Shown piece after piece: positions 34,037 to 42,958 of a stretch of DNA of 64,000 nt. Both the position numbers and the translations under genes were made by a program. The notes beneath the pieces were generated by a model that searched no databases, was not told where the DNA came from, and was given only the letters and a program-made list of their open reading frames with translations. Origin of the DNA: Bacillota bacterium (GTDB lineage: Bacteria; Bacillota; Clostridia; Lachnospirales; Lachnospiraceae); the NCBI GenBank assembly GCA_023439125.1, contig JAEXOU010000012.1:195229-259228 (forward strand). Direction: 5' to 3'. How positions within the stretch are numbered: position 1 is the first letter of the stretch; every line of letters starts with the position of its first letter.

Positions 34037-35920
34037 CTAATATCTCATTGGTATTAACTTCATATATTGCTCCATAGTTGCATCGTTATAAAACAACTCA
34101 ATAATCTGCTTTCCTAACGGATCCAGTTGATCGGTATTATATTTTTCAAGCTCTTTGGCAAAAAAATCTCTCAGTATCTTCGCACCTGCATCATATCCTT
34201 CCAAACCAACTTCCTTTTGTGTTTCCGGTTGAAGAAATGCTTTTCTTATATGTTGCCCATCAATTTTTAAGGAATCTAGCCCAAACCCTAGAAGTGAACA
34301 TCTTGCCTCCACAAGATGATCTGGTTTGAATTTAGCACTGCCTCTACGAGCAATGTATTCTCTAGCAATCCATTGTGGCATAAAGCTTACCTCATATGCC
34401 CCGATATGCTGATTTGGGATTAGTACATACCTTGTATGGGCTGAGTTTTTAATCTGCTCTAGCATAAGATTTGCTTGATTTACCATTTTACCAGTAGCAA
34501 ATGGCCAATAGGATCCAACTCCTTCACTTGACATCTCTGCCTGATCGATGATACTTGGATTATTGTATCCTCTTGGTGCAACTAAGCGCCATAGCCAAGC
34601 CAATGCTGGTGGTAACACATGAAAAATACCCAATATTCCATAGGACGGATTTTCCTTTGTGCATAATGGAGTACGTACACCAAAGCTTCTTACATCTACC
34701 TCAACAGGTTCATCAATTGCTTGAGGTACTAATCTCCTCGGAAGAATAACACGTGGATTTGGGCAAGGTTTACCTGTGCTATCCATAATGTGCTCCCATA
34801 CAAGGCAAGTTGCATTTGGAACTGCTTCAATATTTAAGAAAACAAGTGGTTCTGAAGGCTGAGTCAAGATCTCTTCGTAGCGCGGTGACGTTCCATACTT
34901 TGTTATGTTATCCAATCTTAAAAACCATGATGATTCTGCATCTTTTACGACAAGCTTTTTACTCGAATTTTGCATTTTCGGATGACAAAGTGCCATATCA
35001 TCTGTTACAGGTCGAAGTTCACAAGTTTCATTGAGTACTAGATAATTTTTTTCTCCTGAAACCATATTCTTTGCAATAATGATTCTTCCATCCATCTCTT
35101 TATGTATATCCTCAATCATTTCGCTCTTTCCACCACCAGATGCTCCCTCATGCATGATAACAATTTCGTTATCATATGGAGTAATTACTTTAACAGTAGA
35201 TGCATGTGCAGTAATCCAACCTTCTTCTTCGCCAATATTAAGTAAAACACCGTAAATTCCTTTCTTCGCACTTGGTCCAGGATAAAGATTATAGGAATAC
35301 ACTTCATGTATCCCATCTAATCGGTTATGAAGTACAATTTGTTTTCCATCGAAATGTGTGTGTCGAAATGGCGGTGCCAAGAAAACGACAGCATGTGGAT
35401 GGAAAGTATCCGTAATCTCATCTATGTTGACAAACCCCTGCAAATCCGCAAGTCCAGCTGCAAAGAATCCTGCATTCAATGGTGCAATTAATATGGAATC
35501 ATAGCCATACTCAACCCCTCCTGATTTAAAAGGAAAGAAAATAAGCTCTTGATTCTTTAACCAATCAAAGGTTTGCATTCTCAGTGATTCAAAGTCTTTC
35601 TTGTAAACATCCTCATATCTTGGCTTATCAGTATCCTTTTTGTCTGCTACGAGCAAACAATCTGGATCACGTCTTCTCATATAGTCATCAACATAGTTTA
35701 CAACAACACCATTTTTACATTTCGTAACTGTTGCCTCTAATACATTGCCTATTCCATCAATTTCATATTCCACATCAAAAGTTGTATTTGTTTCATTACC
35801 CATCGCAAGTTGGAATAACTCCAATCTTGTTTTTGGTACAGTCACTCCCTTTGAACCTTCTAATATTTCAAGTACATAATCCGGTAATTTAATTTTGCTT
35901 AAATAATCTTGCATATCCAT
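34037..35920 (-). CDS. DUF4914 protein with PEP-carboxykinase-like P-loop
   Basis: A 627-residue soluble protein matching the DUF4914 family from memory. Residues 259-266 read GASGGGKS, a P-loop. The preceding segment (KKGIYGVLL near 219, then ITAHASTVKV) resembles the stretch before the kinase loop in ATP-dependent PEP carboxykinase (KKGIF, MHCSAN, GLSGTGKT). Later conserved-looking blocks include GVRTPLCTKENPSYGI and SYWPFATGK. It may be a kinase or nucleotide-binding regulator of that fold. The ATG has a GAAGGA site. It is paired with a transporter-like gene, and its function is unknown. Confidence 0.75.
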   Translation of the reverse strand: MDMQDYLSKIKLPDYVLEILEGSKGVTVPKTRLELFQLAMGNETNTTFDVEYEIDGIGNVLEATVTKCKNGVVVNYVDDYMRRRDPDCLLVADKKDTDKPRYEDVYKKDFESLRMQTFDWLKNQELIFFPFKSGGVEYGYDSILIAPLNAGFFAAGLADLQGFVNIDEITDTFHPHAVVFLAPPFRHTHFDGKQIVLHNRLDGIHEVYSYNLYPGPSAKKGIYGVLLNIGEEEGWITAHASTVKVITPYDNEIVIMHEGASGGGKSEMIEDIHKEMDGRIIIAKNMVSGEKNYLVLNETCELRPVTDDMALCHPKMQNSSKKLVVKDAESSWFLRLDNITKYGTSPRYEEILTQPSEPLVFLNIEAVPNATCLVWEHIMDSTGKPCPNPRVILPRRLVPQAIDEPVEVDVRSFGVRTPLCTKENPSYGILGIFHVLPPALAWLWRLVAPRGYNNPSIIDQAEMSSEGVGSYWPFATGKMVNQANLMLEQIKNSAHTRYVLIPNQHIGAYEVSFMPQWIAREYIARRGSAKFKPDHLVEARCSLLGFGLDSLKIDGQHIRKAFLQPETQKEVGLEGYDAGAKILRDFFAKELEKYNTDQLDPLGKQIIELFYNDATMEQYMKLIPMRY

Positions 35921-35997
35921 TCCTTCTTTCCTATTTTATTTATGTATCATCACAGTTCCCTCACAGAAATTTATCTTATAACCGTGTTAGACAGTGT

Positions 35998-36501
35998 TTA
36001 CATTTTCCACCATATTTCTACCTGAAGTTTATCATCCTTTTCTTTCACTTCATTAGCCATTCTCTCTTTGATTTTAGATAGTTTAGTTGCAATTCTATCA
36101 TCATATACACCTAGTATCTGTGCCGCCAAGATTCCAGCATTTTCAGCTCCATCAACCGCCACCGTCGCAACTGGTATACCTTTTGGCATCTGTACCGTTG
36201 ATAATAAAGCATCAAGGCCATCCAATGTTGCCGCCTTACACGGAACTCCAATGACAGGAAGTGTCGTGTGCGATGCAATCACACCTGCAAGATGTGCTGC
36301 CATTCCCGCCACTGCAATGATCACTCCAAATCCATTCTCACGTGCCTTTTTTGCATACTCGCAAACGGATTCTGGAGTTCGATGTGCGCTCATTACATGT
36401 ACCTCCACAGGTATGTCATATAATTTCAAACTGTTAATTGCTCCTTTTACTACTGGCAAATCACTATCACTGCCCATAATTACCGCTACTTTCTTTTCCA
36501 T
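35998..36501 (-). CDS. purE: 5-(carboxyamino)imidazole ribonucleotide mutase
   Basis: Class I PurE of 167 residues, acting in purine synthesis to convert N5-CAIR to CAIR. The substrate-binding motifs MGSDSDLPVV and SAHRTPE are at the N-terminus and IAVAGMAAHLAG follows. The last 25 residues extend beyond the usual end and are highly charged. GGAGG six bases before the ATG at 36501 fixes the start. Unusually, it stands alone and not in a pur operon, and a strong terminator-like hairpin lies just upstream of its ribosome site. Confidence 0.93.
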   Translation of the reverse strand: MEKKVAVIMGSDSDLPVVKGAINSLKLYDIPVEVHVMSAHRTPESVCEYAKKARENGFGVIIAVAGMAAHLAGVIASHTTLPVIGVPCKAATLDGLDALLSTVQMPKGIPVATVAVDGAENAGILAAQILGVYDDRIATKLSKIKERMANEVKEKDDKLQVEIWWKM

Positions 36502-36520
36502 ACAAACCTCCTTAAAATTA

Positions 36521-36557
36521 AAAAAACCGATATCCATAAAACTTTGGATATCGGTTT
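36521..36557 (-). terminator. Terminator between the DUF2294 gene and purE
   Basis: AAACCGATATCC (36524-36535) and GGATATCGGTTT (46-57 of the same block, 36546-36557) form a perfect 12-bp stem with a ten-base loop, followed by a T run in the minus direction. It ends about 20 bases before the purE start, so it could be a simple terminator or a leader attenuator. Confidence 0.85.
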
Positions 36558-36597
36558 ACTTACAACTTGAAAAATTTTCACTTTGCATTGTCTACCA

Positions 36598-36960
36598 TTA
36601 TTTATTAATAAATTCTTCTAAATTCCTGTCTACTGTGATGATGATGATTTTTTCACCTGTCTTTGTACTAATATCAGAGTGAGTGCTGACTATGGCTACA
36701 TCAATAAAATCCGTTATCAATGTCTCCAAATATCCTCTTCCACCCTCGAATAACGAAGTACGAACTTTTTTAAACAACTCAACTCCTTGCGGATTATCAG
36801 TTAGTTTTTGTTCCGATGGGCTTAAAAATCCAGATAACCTAACAACTATCATATCGTTAAGTATATATGTCTTGATTGTCTTAGGGCCTCTTCCCATATA
36901 TTCAATCTCGAATTTACTAACTACTTCACTTATCTTTGCCTCTAACTGCCCTCTTGTCAT
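36598..36960 (-). CDS. DUF2294 family protein
   Basis: A 120-residue protein matching DUF2294: TRGQLEAKISEVVSKFE, MGRGPKTIKTYILNDMIVVRL and GRGYLETLITDFIDV are family blocks. The fold is alpha/beta and the function is unknown; some relatives are annotated as Na+-translocating membrane potential proteins without solid support. There is no membrane helix. The ATG at 36960 is chosen because GGCGGTGATGAG lies upstream and the family start fits. It may be cotranscribed with purE only by read-through of the hairpin between them. Confidence 0.8.
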   Translation of the reverse strand: MTRGQLEAKISEVVSKFEIEYMGRGPKTIKTYILNDMIVVRLSGFLSPSEQKLTDNPQGVELFKKVRTSLFEGGRGYLETLITDFIDVAIVSTHSDISTKTGEKIIIITVDRNLEEFINK

Positions 36961-37188
36961 CTCATCACCGCCTACATATATAGATATCATATCTTTTCTC
37001 GGCTGTCAAACGATATTTTAACATATATTACAAATTTTATGTAGTCAATCACCAAGAAAGATATTCCCTATACGTCTATTTTAATCACTCCATATTCATC
37101 CCCAAACATATGATACAAGTGCGTTTCCTCTTGTAATATCTGAAGATGTAACATCACAGATGCCCAGACAGAACAAACACTAAGTAGT

Positions 37189-37710
37189 TTATAGATTCAA
37201 ACAGTAAATATCGTGAATATAATTTTCTCCACGAAAAACATTACAAACTTGTTCTCCAGTTCTTGAGAATCCCATTTTTTCAACAGTCTTAACTGATGCT
37301 ATATTCTCAGGATATACATTTGCATATACTTGCTCTACCTTCATAACTGTCTTAGCAAATTGTAAGATTGCTTTTACTGCTTCGCTAATATATCCAGTTC
37401 TCCAAAAAGATGGTTGCAAATCATATCCTATCTCCACAGTTCTGTTTTCTCTATTCCAGCAATGAAAACCACAGGTTCCTATTTTTTCATTGTTCTCCTT
37501 TCGTACAAGAATCCAGCGATGCTGATTTCTTGGCTCTGGTTCAACATAAAAATCAATTAGCTGTTTTGCTTCTTCTCTGGATTGATAAGGCTCTTCATCA
37601 AACAAGTAACGATTGACTTCATCTGTTGAGAACTGCTTGAATATAAAATCAATATCATCATAGCCAATACATTTTAAGTAAAGCCTTTCTGTCTTTATAT
37701 CTGTAAACAT
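37189..37710 (-). CDS. GNAT N-acetyltransferase (RimJ/RimL type)
   Basis: A 173-residue acetyl-CoA-dependent transferase. TDIKTERLYLKCI opens the fold, EIGYDLQPSFWRTGYISEAV holds the acetyl-CoA pyrophosphate-binding region (a variant of Q/RxxGxG/A), and NIASVKTVEKMGF closes it. RimJ/RimL-type enzymes modify ribosomal proteins or small amines, but the substrate here is unknown. GGAGGTGTTCT precedes the ATG. It is monocistronic, between purE and the ABC exporter. Confidence 0.85.
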   Translation of the reverse strand: MFTDIKTERLYLKCIGYDDIDFIFKQFSTDEVNRYLFDEEPYQSREEAKQLIDFYVEPEPRNQHRWILVRKENNEKIGTCGFHCWNRENRTVEIGYDLQPSFWRTGYISEAVKAILQFAKTVMKVEQVYANVYPENIASVKTVEKMGFSRTGEQVCNVFRGENYIHDIYCLNL

Positions 37711-37775
37711 AGAACACCTCCATATTTAATTTTTCTAAACCTTCCAATCTACCATCTTTCACTTTCTTAACCTTA

Positions 37776-40127
37776 CTACTCCACAATCAGCTGTCTAACC
37801 TCAACCTTTTTCACCTTATAAGAGACCATGTAGGAGAAAACAAAAACACATAGACAAATAATAACTGTTGGCATAACAAGTATACCAAAATCTGCATAGC
37901 TAGTAAAATTGGTTATTCCAATTATTCTAAGTAAAACAGAGAACATTGGAGCCGTTAAAAATTGTGAAAGCATGATTCCAACTAAAGAACCTATAAATGC
38001 CACAGTAGTAAATCGAACGGCAAATTGCAATCTTAAGGAAGAAGCGAAGAAGCCTTGTGCTTTATATATTCCGATATCATTTTGCTCACGGAGTAGTGCT
38101 TTGTTACAAAGCATAATTACAACTAACAAAGTAAAGAGGCAGGATACTGTATATACTAAAATAACCACTAGATTCAACATATTACTTATCTGATCTATAT
38201 AATTTGCATCCACTGTACCTATCTCATATGTTTCCGCAACAAGAGTATCTCCATATGCATTATTTAACCAATTCACAATGTCACCGACTTCCTCTTCACT
38301 ACCATCATAGAATAAATAACCCGATTCAACTGGAATATTTAATCTTTTACCACCTTCATAATTCATAATAAAGGTTCTACCATTATGAGAAGTTGTTTGA
38401 TAGTATCCCGTGATGATGTACTCCTGTGTTCCAGATTCTGTATGAACCTTAATTGTATCACCGATATGTTTACCCGCTTCCTCCGCAAAAATCTCCGTTG
38501 CAGCAATTTCATTTTGATATTGAGGTGCTCTACCTTTATAAATCTTTGCCCATAATTCAACATCTTCTGTCACATCAATCCAGTATGTAACATTCTCTGC
38601 GGTAACGTTATAAGATGTATAATAAGATATACCTGCCAGCGGGTATTTGTTAGTCAACGATGTTCTAACCACTTCCATATCATCCATATTAAAATTATCA
38701 TACATCGTAAGTGTAGCCTTTACATTGCCCATACTTGCAAAAAGAGTATCATATGAAAGTCCTTTTGACATCACTCCTACGCTGATCATAAAAAACACAA
38801 GAATCGCAATTATCGCACAAGCTCCCATGTAAGAAGCAAACTTTGATGTAAGCTGACGAATGGCGATAAAAAACATAAGCAATTTCTTTTTAATAGGAAT
38901 TTGAACACGGCTTGCAAAATAAACATCATCACCACCACCTCTCACTGCTCTTACAGGAGACAGTTTTCCTATCTTAATCGTAGAAATCAGTGCAAACATC
39001 ATACAAATAACAATAAGGACGATTGATATTGCAAGGCATTTTAAAATAGATAATTCTCCATATGTAAGAATACCTGTAAACGGAAGAAATATACCCCCTA
39101 AAAGCTTTGTCAAAGGAATTGATACAAGCAGTCCAATCATCATACCTATAATTAAAGCAAGGGTGTACTGAAGAATGTATGTAAACCGTATATGCCAAGT
39201 CGAGAAACCTTGTGCCTTTAGAATTCCGAGATTCACATACTCTATTTCAACAGAAGTATTTATGCTATTATGGATAGTGATAATAACCACAATTATAAGA
39301 AGTATCACAAATGCAAAAAACACCTTGATACCCACATCAGAATAAAGCTTTGTAAATGTCGCAAGAGAATCTTTTGTTGTATGTAGTATTGATTTATCTA
39401 TGATACCACAATCCTCATTTAGTTCTTTTTCTAACTTCAGATCTGATATCTCTCCGTTATTATATACATGAATCATGTAAACAATTTGAAGATTTTTAAA
39501 TGCTGCACTTTCATTATCTAATCTTTCTGCTTTTATTCGTTCAAAATCTTGGGAGTTAATAAAGAAATTCTCAGGTGCTAATACGCATGAACCATATATT
39601 GGGTCCTCTGTAAAACCCGCAACAATAAACGTTTCTTTTCCATAGCTTGTATCAATAACAAGGGTATCTCCTTTTTTCGCAGAACAAGCTGTAGCAATGG
39701 TATAACTAACAAATACCTCTCCACTTTCTAGCACAACCTTTTCCTCAAACCCATCACAAGTGTCGTTAAACACTCTGAGATTATCATTGTATTTAACAAG
39801 TCGATCAGAATATATCATCTTTTCTCCAGCCAGTTCCACATTTCCGTTCACTGCAATCAACTCTTCTACTCGCATTCGACTGACATGAGAATTATTTATG
39901 ATGAATCCTTCTAATTGTTCGTTCATATCCTCTTCTTCAACTGTGATCAGCAAATCACCAATATCTGTATTGTCAAAAGAAGATAGAAGTTCCCTGTCTA
40001 TGTTATCATCATTACTGATAATGCAAGTAAATGCAATAGTTATCAGTGTCATGAGTACAATAATACTTTTAAAAGCACCCTCTTTATGCTTTATATTAGC
40101 TTGTAACAATGTAAATATACTTTTCAT
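37776..40127 (-). CDS. FtsX-family ABC exporter permease
   Basis: A 783-residue permease with two FtsX core regions. The N-terminal helix and extracytoplasmic domain run to about residue 270, three helices follow (IKVFFAFVILLIIVVII and others), a second large extracytoplasmic domain lies at about 450-650, and three helices close it. ILKAQGFSTWHIR and IYKAQGFFASSLR are the paired coupling motifs after each first core helix. This matches macrolide or lipoprotein exporters of the MacB/Lol type. The ATG at 40127 has GGGGGTGA upstream. It follows the ATPase gene by about a dozen bases. Confidence 0.88.
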   Translation of the reverse strand: MKSIFTLLQANIKHKEGAFKSIIVLMTLITIAFTCIISNDDNIDRELLSSFDNTDIGDLLITVEEEDMNEQLEGFIINNSHVSRMRVEELIAVNGNVELAGEKMIYSDRLVKYNDNLRVFNDTCDGFEEKVVLESGEVFVSYTIATACSAKKGDTLVIDTSYGKETFIVAGFTEDPIYGSCVLAPENFFINSQDFERIKAERLDNESAAFKNLQIVYMIHVYNNGEISDLKLEKELNEDCGIIDKSILHTTKDSLATFTKLYSDVGIKVFFAFVILLIIVVIITIHNSINTSVEIEYVNLGILKAQGFSTWHIRFTYILQYTLALIIGMMIGLLVSIPLTKLLGGIFLPFTGILTYGELSILKCLAISIVLIVICMMFALISTIKIGKLSPVRAVRGGGDDVYFASRVQIPIKKKLLMFFIAIRQLTSKFASYMGACAIIAILVFFMISVGVMSKGLSYDTLFASMGNVKATLTMYDNFNMDDMEVVRTSLTNKYPLAGISYYTSYNVTAENVTYWIDVTEDVELWAKIYKGRAPQYQNEIAATEIFAEEAGKHIGDTIKVHTESGTQEYIITGYYQTTSHNGRTFIMNYEGGKRLNIPVESGYLFYDGSEEEVGDIVNWLNNAYGDTLVAETYEIGTVDANYIDQISNMLNLVVILVYTVSCLFTLLVVIMLCNKALLREQNDIGIYKAQGFFASSLRLQFAVRFTTVAFIGSLVGIMLSQFLTAPMFSVLLRIIGITNFTSYADFGILVMPTVIICLCVFVFSYMVSYKVKKVEVRQLIVE

Positions 40128-40139
40128 ATAAATCACCCC

Positions 40140-40901
40140 CTACCAGCCCATTGATGAAAGCCATGTAGTAAGTTGAATGTCACGACTCTTCTCATCGCTC
40201 TCATCATACGTAGGAAGAGAAAGTTCTCCCACAGTCTTTCCATCTTCTATGTATATGATTCTTGATGCTCTCAAAGCAGCACGAGAATCATGTGTAACCA
40301 TTAATATGCTCTGCCCATTTCTGTTGAGTTCAGTCAAAAGATTGAGCACTTCTGTAGTATTTTTTTTATTTAAAGAACCCGTTGGTTCGTCCGCAAAGAG
40401 TAATTTCGGACAGCTAATTACTGCTCTTGCAATTGCACACCTCTGTTGTTCTCCACCAGAACATTGAGATGGAAGTTGCTTTTTTATATGAGATATTCCC
40501 ATTTTTTCAAGTAACTGATTAGCATACTGATCTGTATCCTTCTTAGACGCTTTCTTATTAAGATATCCTGGAACTGCTACATTTTCAAAAATAGTTAGAT
40601 TACTAACCAAATGCATCTGTTGAAATATAAATCCAAAATCTCCATGTCTGAGATTTGTTAGATCCTTCTCGCTCATTTTGACAATGTCTTTGCCATTATA
40701 AATAACCTCGCCTCCAGAGGCACGGTCCATACCGCTTAACGCATAGAGAGTTGTTGATTTACCGGAACCAGAAGCTCCCATGATAACAGTAAAATCACCC
40801 TCATATATATCTAGATTAACTCCACTTAATATATGAGTTTGGCCACCATTGTGAGCAAAACTTTTACACAATCCTTTCGCTGATAGAATCACCTTTTTCA
40901 T
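40140..40901 (-). CDS. MacB/LolD-like ABC ATPase
   Basis: A 253-residue ATP-binding subunit. Walker A is GASGSGKST, the signature is CSGGEQQRCAIARA, Walker B is LLFADEPTGSLN, and the switch histidine is in MVTHDSRAAL, as in the MacB/LolD group. It is the partner of the FtsX permease downstream. AGGAAGG five bases before the ATG at 40901 supports this start over 40928. A two-component system on the same strand lies about 110 bases upstream and probably controls it. Confidence 0.93.
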   Translation of the reverse strand: MKKVILSAKGLCKSFAHNGGQTHILSGVNLDIYEGDFTVIMGASGSGKSTTLYALSGMDRASGGEVIYNGKDIVKMSEKDLTNLRHGDFGFIFQQMHLVSNLTIFENVAVPGYLNKKASKKDTDQYANQLLEKMGISHIKKQLPSQCSGGEQQRCAIARAVISCPKLLFADEPTGSLNKKNTTEVLNLLTELNRNGQSILMVTHDSRAALRASRIIYIEDGKTVGELSLPTYDESDEKSRDIQLTTWLSSMGW

Positions 40902-41010
40902 AATAACCTTCCTTTCGTTTCTAATCACTTTATCAAGATTTCAAAGTAACTTTTCGCTTCTGTCTAATTATGCAAAATAAGTTATTAAGAAATCCTTAAG
41001 GGATATTATT

Positions 41011-42141
41011 TTACGCTATAGGAAGTAAAACTGTAACAAGAAGTCCGTCAGTAAGGTTTTCTATACTTGCATCACCACCTGACTGGATGGCAATGTATTT
41101 TACAATGTATAGCCCCAATCCTGAGCCCTGTTCATTCTTACTGTTATGTCCACGATAGAATTTGTCCCATATAAATGGCATATCCCTATCATCAATTCCA
41201 CTACCGTAATCTCGGAAACAAACCTTTGCAAAGTCACCTTCTCTTTTAACTGAAATATCAATCTTTGATTTTGCATACTTTCTAGCGTTATTGATCAAAT
41301 TTTCAATAATCTGAGCTGTTCGCTCTTTGTCTGCTTTTACATGAATGAGATATGTAGGTGAAAAAAACTGCACATCTCCCTTATCTACGGAAATATCATT
41401 AATCACCTTTGTAAGAAACTCACATAATTCAAAGGGTTCTGTCAAAATCTTAAGCTTATCCATATCTGATAGTGAATGTAGGAGTATATCATCCGTAAGC
41501 TTAGTAACATCATCACATTTTCTTATAATGACTTCTAAATATTTCGCTCTTTTTTCTACATTTATATCCATTCCTGCCTCAAGTCCTTCCGCATACGCCC
41601 GAATAGATGCAACCGGGGTTCTAATATCGTGGGATAATGACGCTATTACTGTCTTATTATTTTCGATTGCTTCTTTTTCTGCACTTCTTGCCTTAGTAAT
41701 CTCCCGCCGCATATGGTCAAAAGCCCAGGTGAATTTACCAAAATAATTGGTCCTCTCATAATTAAGGGGAAGGTCAAAATCTCCATTTGCTACCTTTTCA
41801 GCAAAATCTGTAAGTTTTTCAAAAGGTCTCACTAAAGCATAGTAACAATATGTATAAATTATAAATAAAAAAATAAGACAAATAACCATAAAATAGATAG
41901 CGGAATTATCCTTACTTTTCACAATGGATTCACTCTGCATGTCTATTTTAAGATCATATGCCTTTTCACGTGCTTCTTCGATATCTTCTAATAAACAAAG
42001 CTGTTCAATTTCATTCACTTTAACAATTAATTCGTCATGGGAATTATCACTACTTAACTCGTTATCTTTTTTGTAAAAGAAAGTGGCCGTAATAATTATA
42101 ATGATTGCTGCAATCGAAAAACTAATTATAAGTTTCTTCAT
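41011..42141 (-). CDS. Sensor histidine kinase linked to the ABC exporter
   Basis: A 376-residue membrane kinase. Two helices (about 5-19 and 70-90) enclose an extracellular loop of about 45 residues. A HAMP linker, an H-box (SLSHDIRTPVASIRAY) and a full ATPase domain (NLINNARKY, GSGIDDRDMPFIWDKFYRG, GSGLGLYIVKYIA) follow. The short sensor loop suggests sensing at the membrane. Its ATG overlaps the response regulator stop codon (ATGA), and GGAGGTGA lies upstream. Confidence 0.92.
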   Translation of the reverse strand: MKKLIISFSIAAIIIIITATFFYKKDNELSSDNSHDELIVKVNEIEQLCLLEDIEEAREKAYDLKIDMQSESIVKSKDNSAIYFMVICLIFLFIIYTYCYYALVRPFEKLTDFAEKVANGDFDLPLNYERTNYFGKFTWAFDHMRREITKARSAEKEAIENNKTVIASLSHDIRTPVASIRAYAEGLEAGMDINVEKRAKYLEVIIRKCDDVTKLTDDILLHSLSDMDKLKILTEPFELCEFLTKVINDISVDKGDVQFFSPTYLIHVKADKERTAQIIENLINNARKYAKSKIDISVKREGDFAKVCFRDYGSGIDDRDMPFIWDKFYRGHNSKNEQGSGLGLYIVKYIAIQSGGDASIENLTDGLLVTVLLPIA

Positions 42142-42818
42142 TCTGTCACCTCCAGAATATATCCTATTCCCCATACCGTTTTTATGTATTGAGGTTTTGT
42201 AGGATCATTACATAGTTTTTCCCGAAGCCACCTTATATGTACTGTTAATGTCGAAGGTTCTACTTCAGAAAATGCACCCCACACTTCAGAAATCAACTTT
42301 TCCTTCGGAATAACTACATTTTTATGTAAACACATATAGGAAAGAAGGTCAAATTCACGCAAGGAAAGCGATATCATATTTCCATTTTTAGTTACTGTTC
42401 TAGATGAGGCATTTACACATATATCTCCAAATGAAATCTTTTGTTCCCCGCTACCAAAACCATATGTACGTCGAATTAAAGCATTTACCCTGGAAAGCAA
42501 CTCCTTCATAGAATATGGTTTTGGTAAATAATCATCTCCTCCTATATCAAAACCGGTAATGCGGTCATTTTCACTTGTCCGTGCACTGGCAAATATAATA
42601 GGAACATCGGAAGTACGTCGTAATTCTTTGCATATCTCAAAGCCTGTAGAATCAGGAAGATTGATATCCAATAACATTAGATGAAAGCTGTTATCAGAAA
42701 GAATATCAAATGCTTCTTCATTGCTTTTTGCACACACAACCTCATACCCATGGTCAATGAGCATTTCGGATATTATAAAAGCTAAATCTATGTCGTCATC
42801 AATAAGCAATATACGCAT
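42138..42818 (-). CDS. OmpR-family response regulator linked to the ABC exporter
   Basis: A 226-residue regulator. The receiver has acidic residues IDDDID, the phosphorylated Asp is D51 in LLDINLPD, and the conserved Lys is in DDYLPKPYS. The C-terminal winged helix includes REFDLLSYMCLHKN and VHIRWLREKL. It is the first gene of RR-HK-ATPase-permease, and probably activates the exporter in response to the kinase. I could not identify its target site with confidence. Confidence 0.93.
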   Translation of the reverse strand: MRILLIDDDIDLAFIISEMLIDHGYEVVCAKSNEEAFDILSDNSFHLMLLDINLPDSTGFEICKELRRTSDVPIIFASARTSENDRITGFDIGGDDYLPKPYSMKELLSRVNALIRRTYGFGSGEQKISFGDICVNASSRTVTKNGNMISLSLREFDLLSYMCLHKNVVIPKEKLISEVWGAFSEVEPSTLTVHIRWLREKLCNDPTKPQYIKTVWGIGYILEVTE

Positions 42819-42918
42819 GCTCTACTTCCCTTTCCTACAATCTCTATTTCTAATAATATTTCTGATTGTTCCTTTCCTTCTTTTCTCTGTCCACTATGGT
42901 TGCCTCACATCTAATAAA

Positions 42919-42943
42919 TTGGGAAGATTGTAAATCTCCCCAA
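42919..42943 (-). terminator. rlmD terminator
   Basis: TTGGGGAGATT and AATCTTCCCAA form an 11-bp stem with one G-U pair and a three-base loop, just past the rlmD stop codon; the following T content is moderate. Confidence 0.6.
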
Positions 42944-42958
42944 CTTCTAATCATAAAA

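Noticed and set aside
36068..36682. A 200-codon plus-strand open frame over purE and DUF2294
   Set aside because: It is antisense to purE, which is clearly coding, and its sequence is low in recognisable features.
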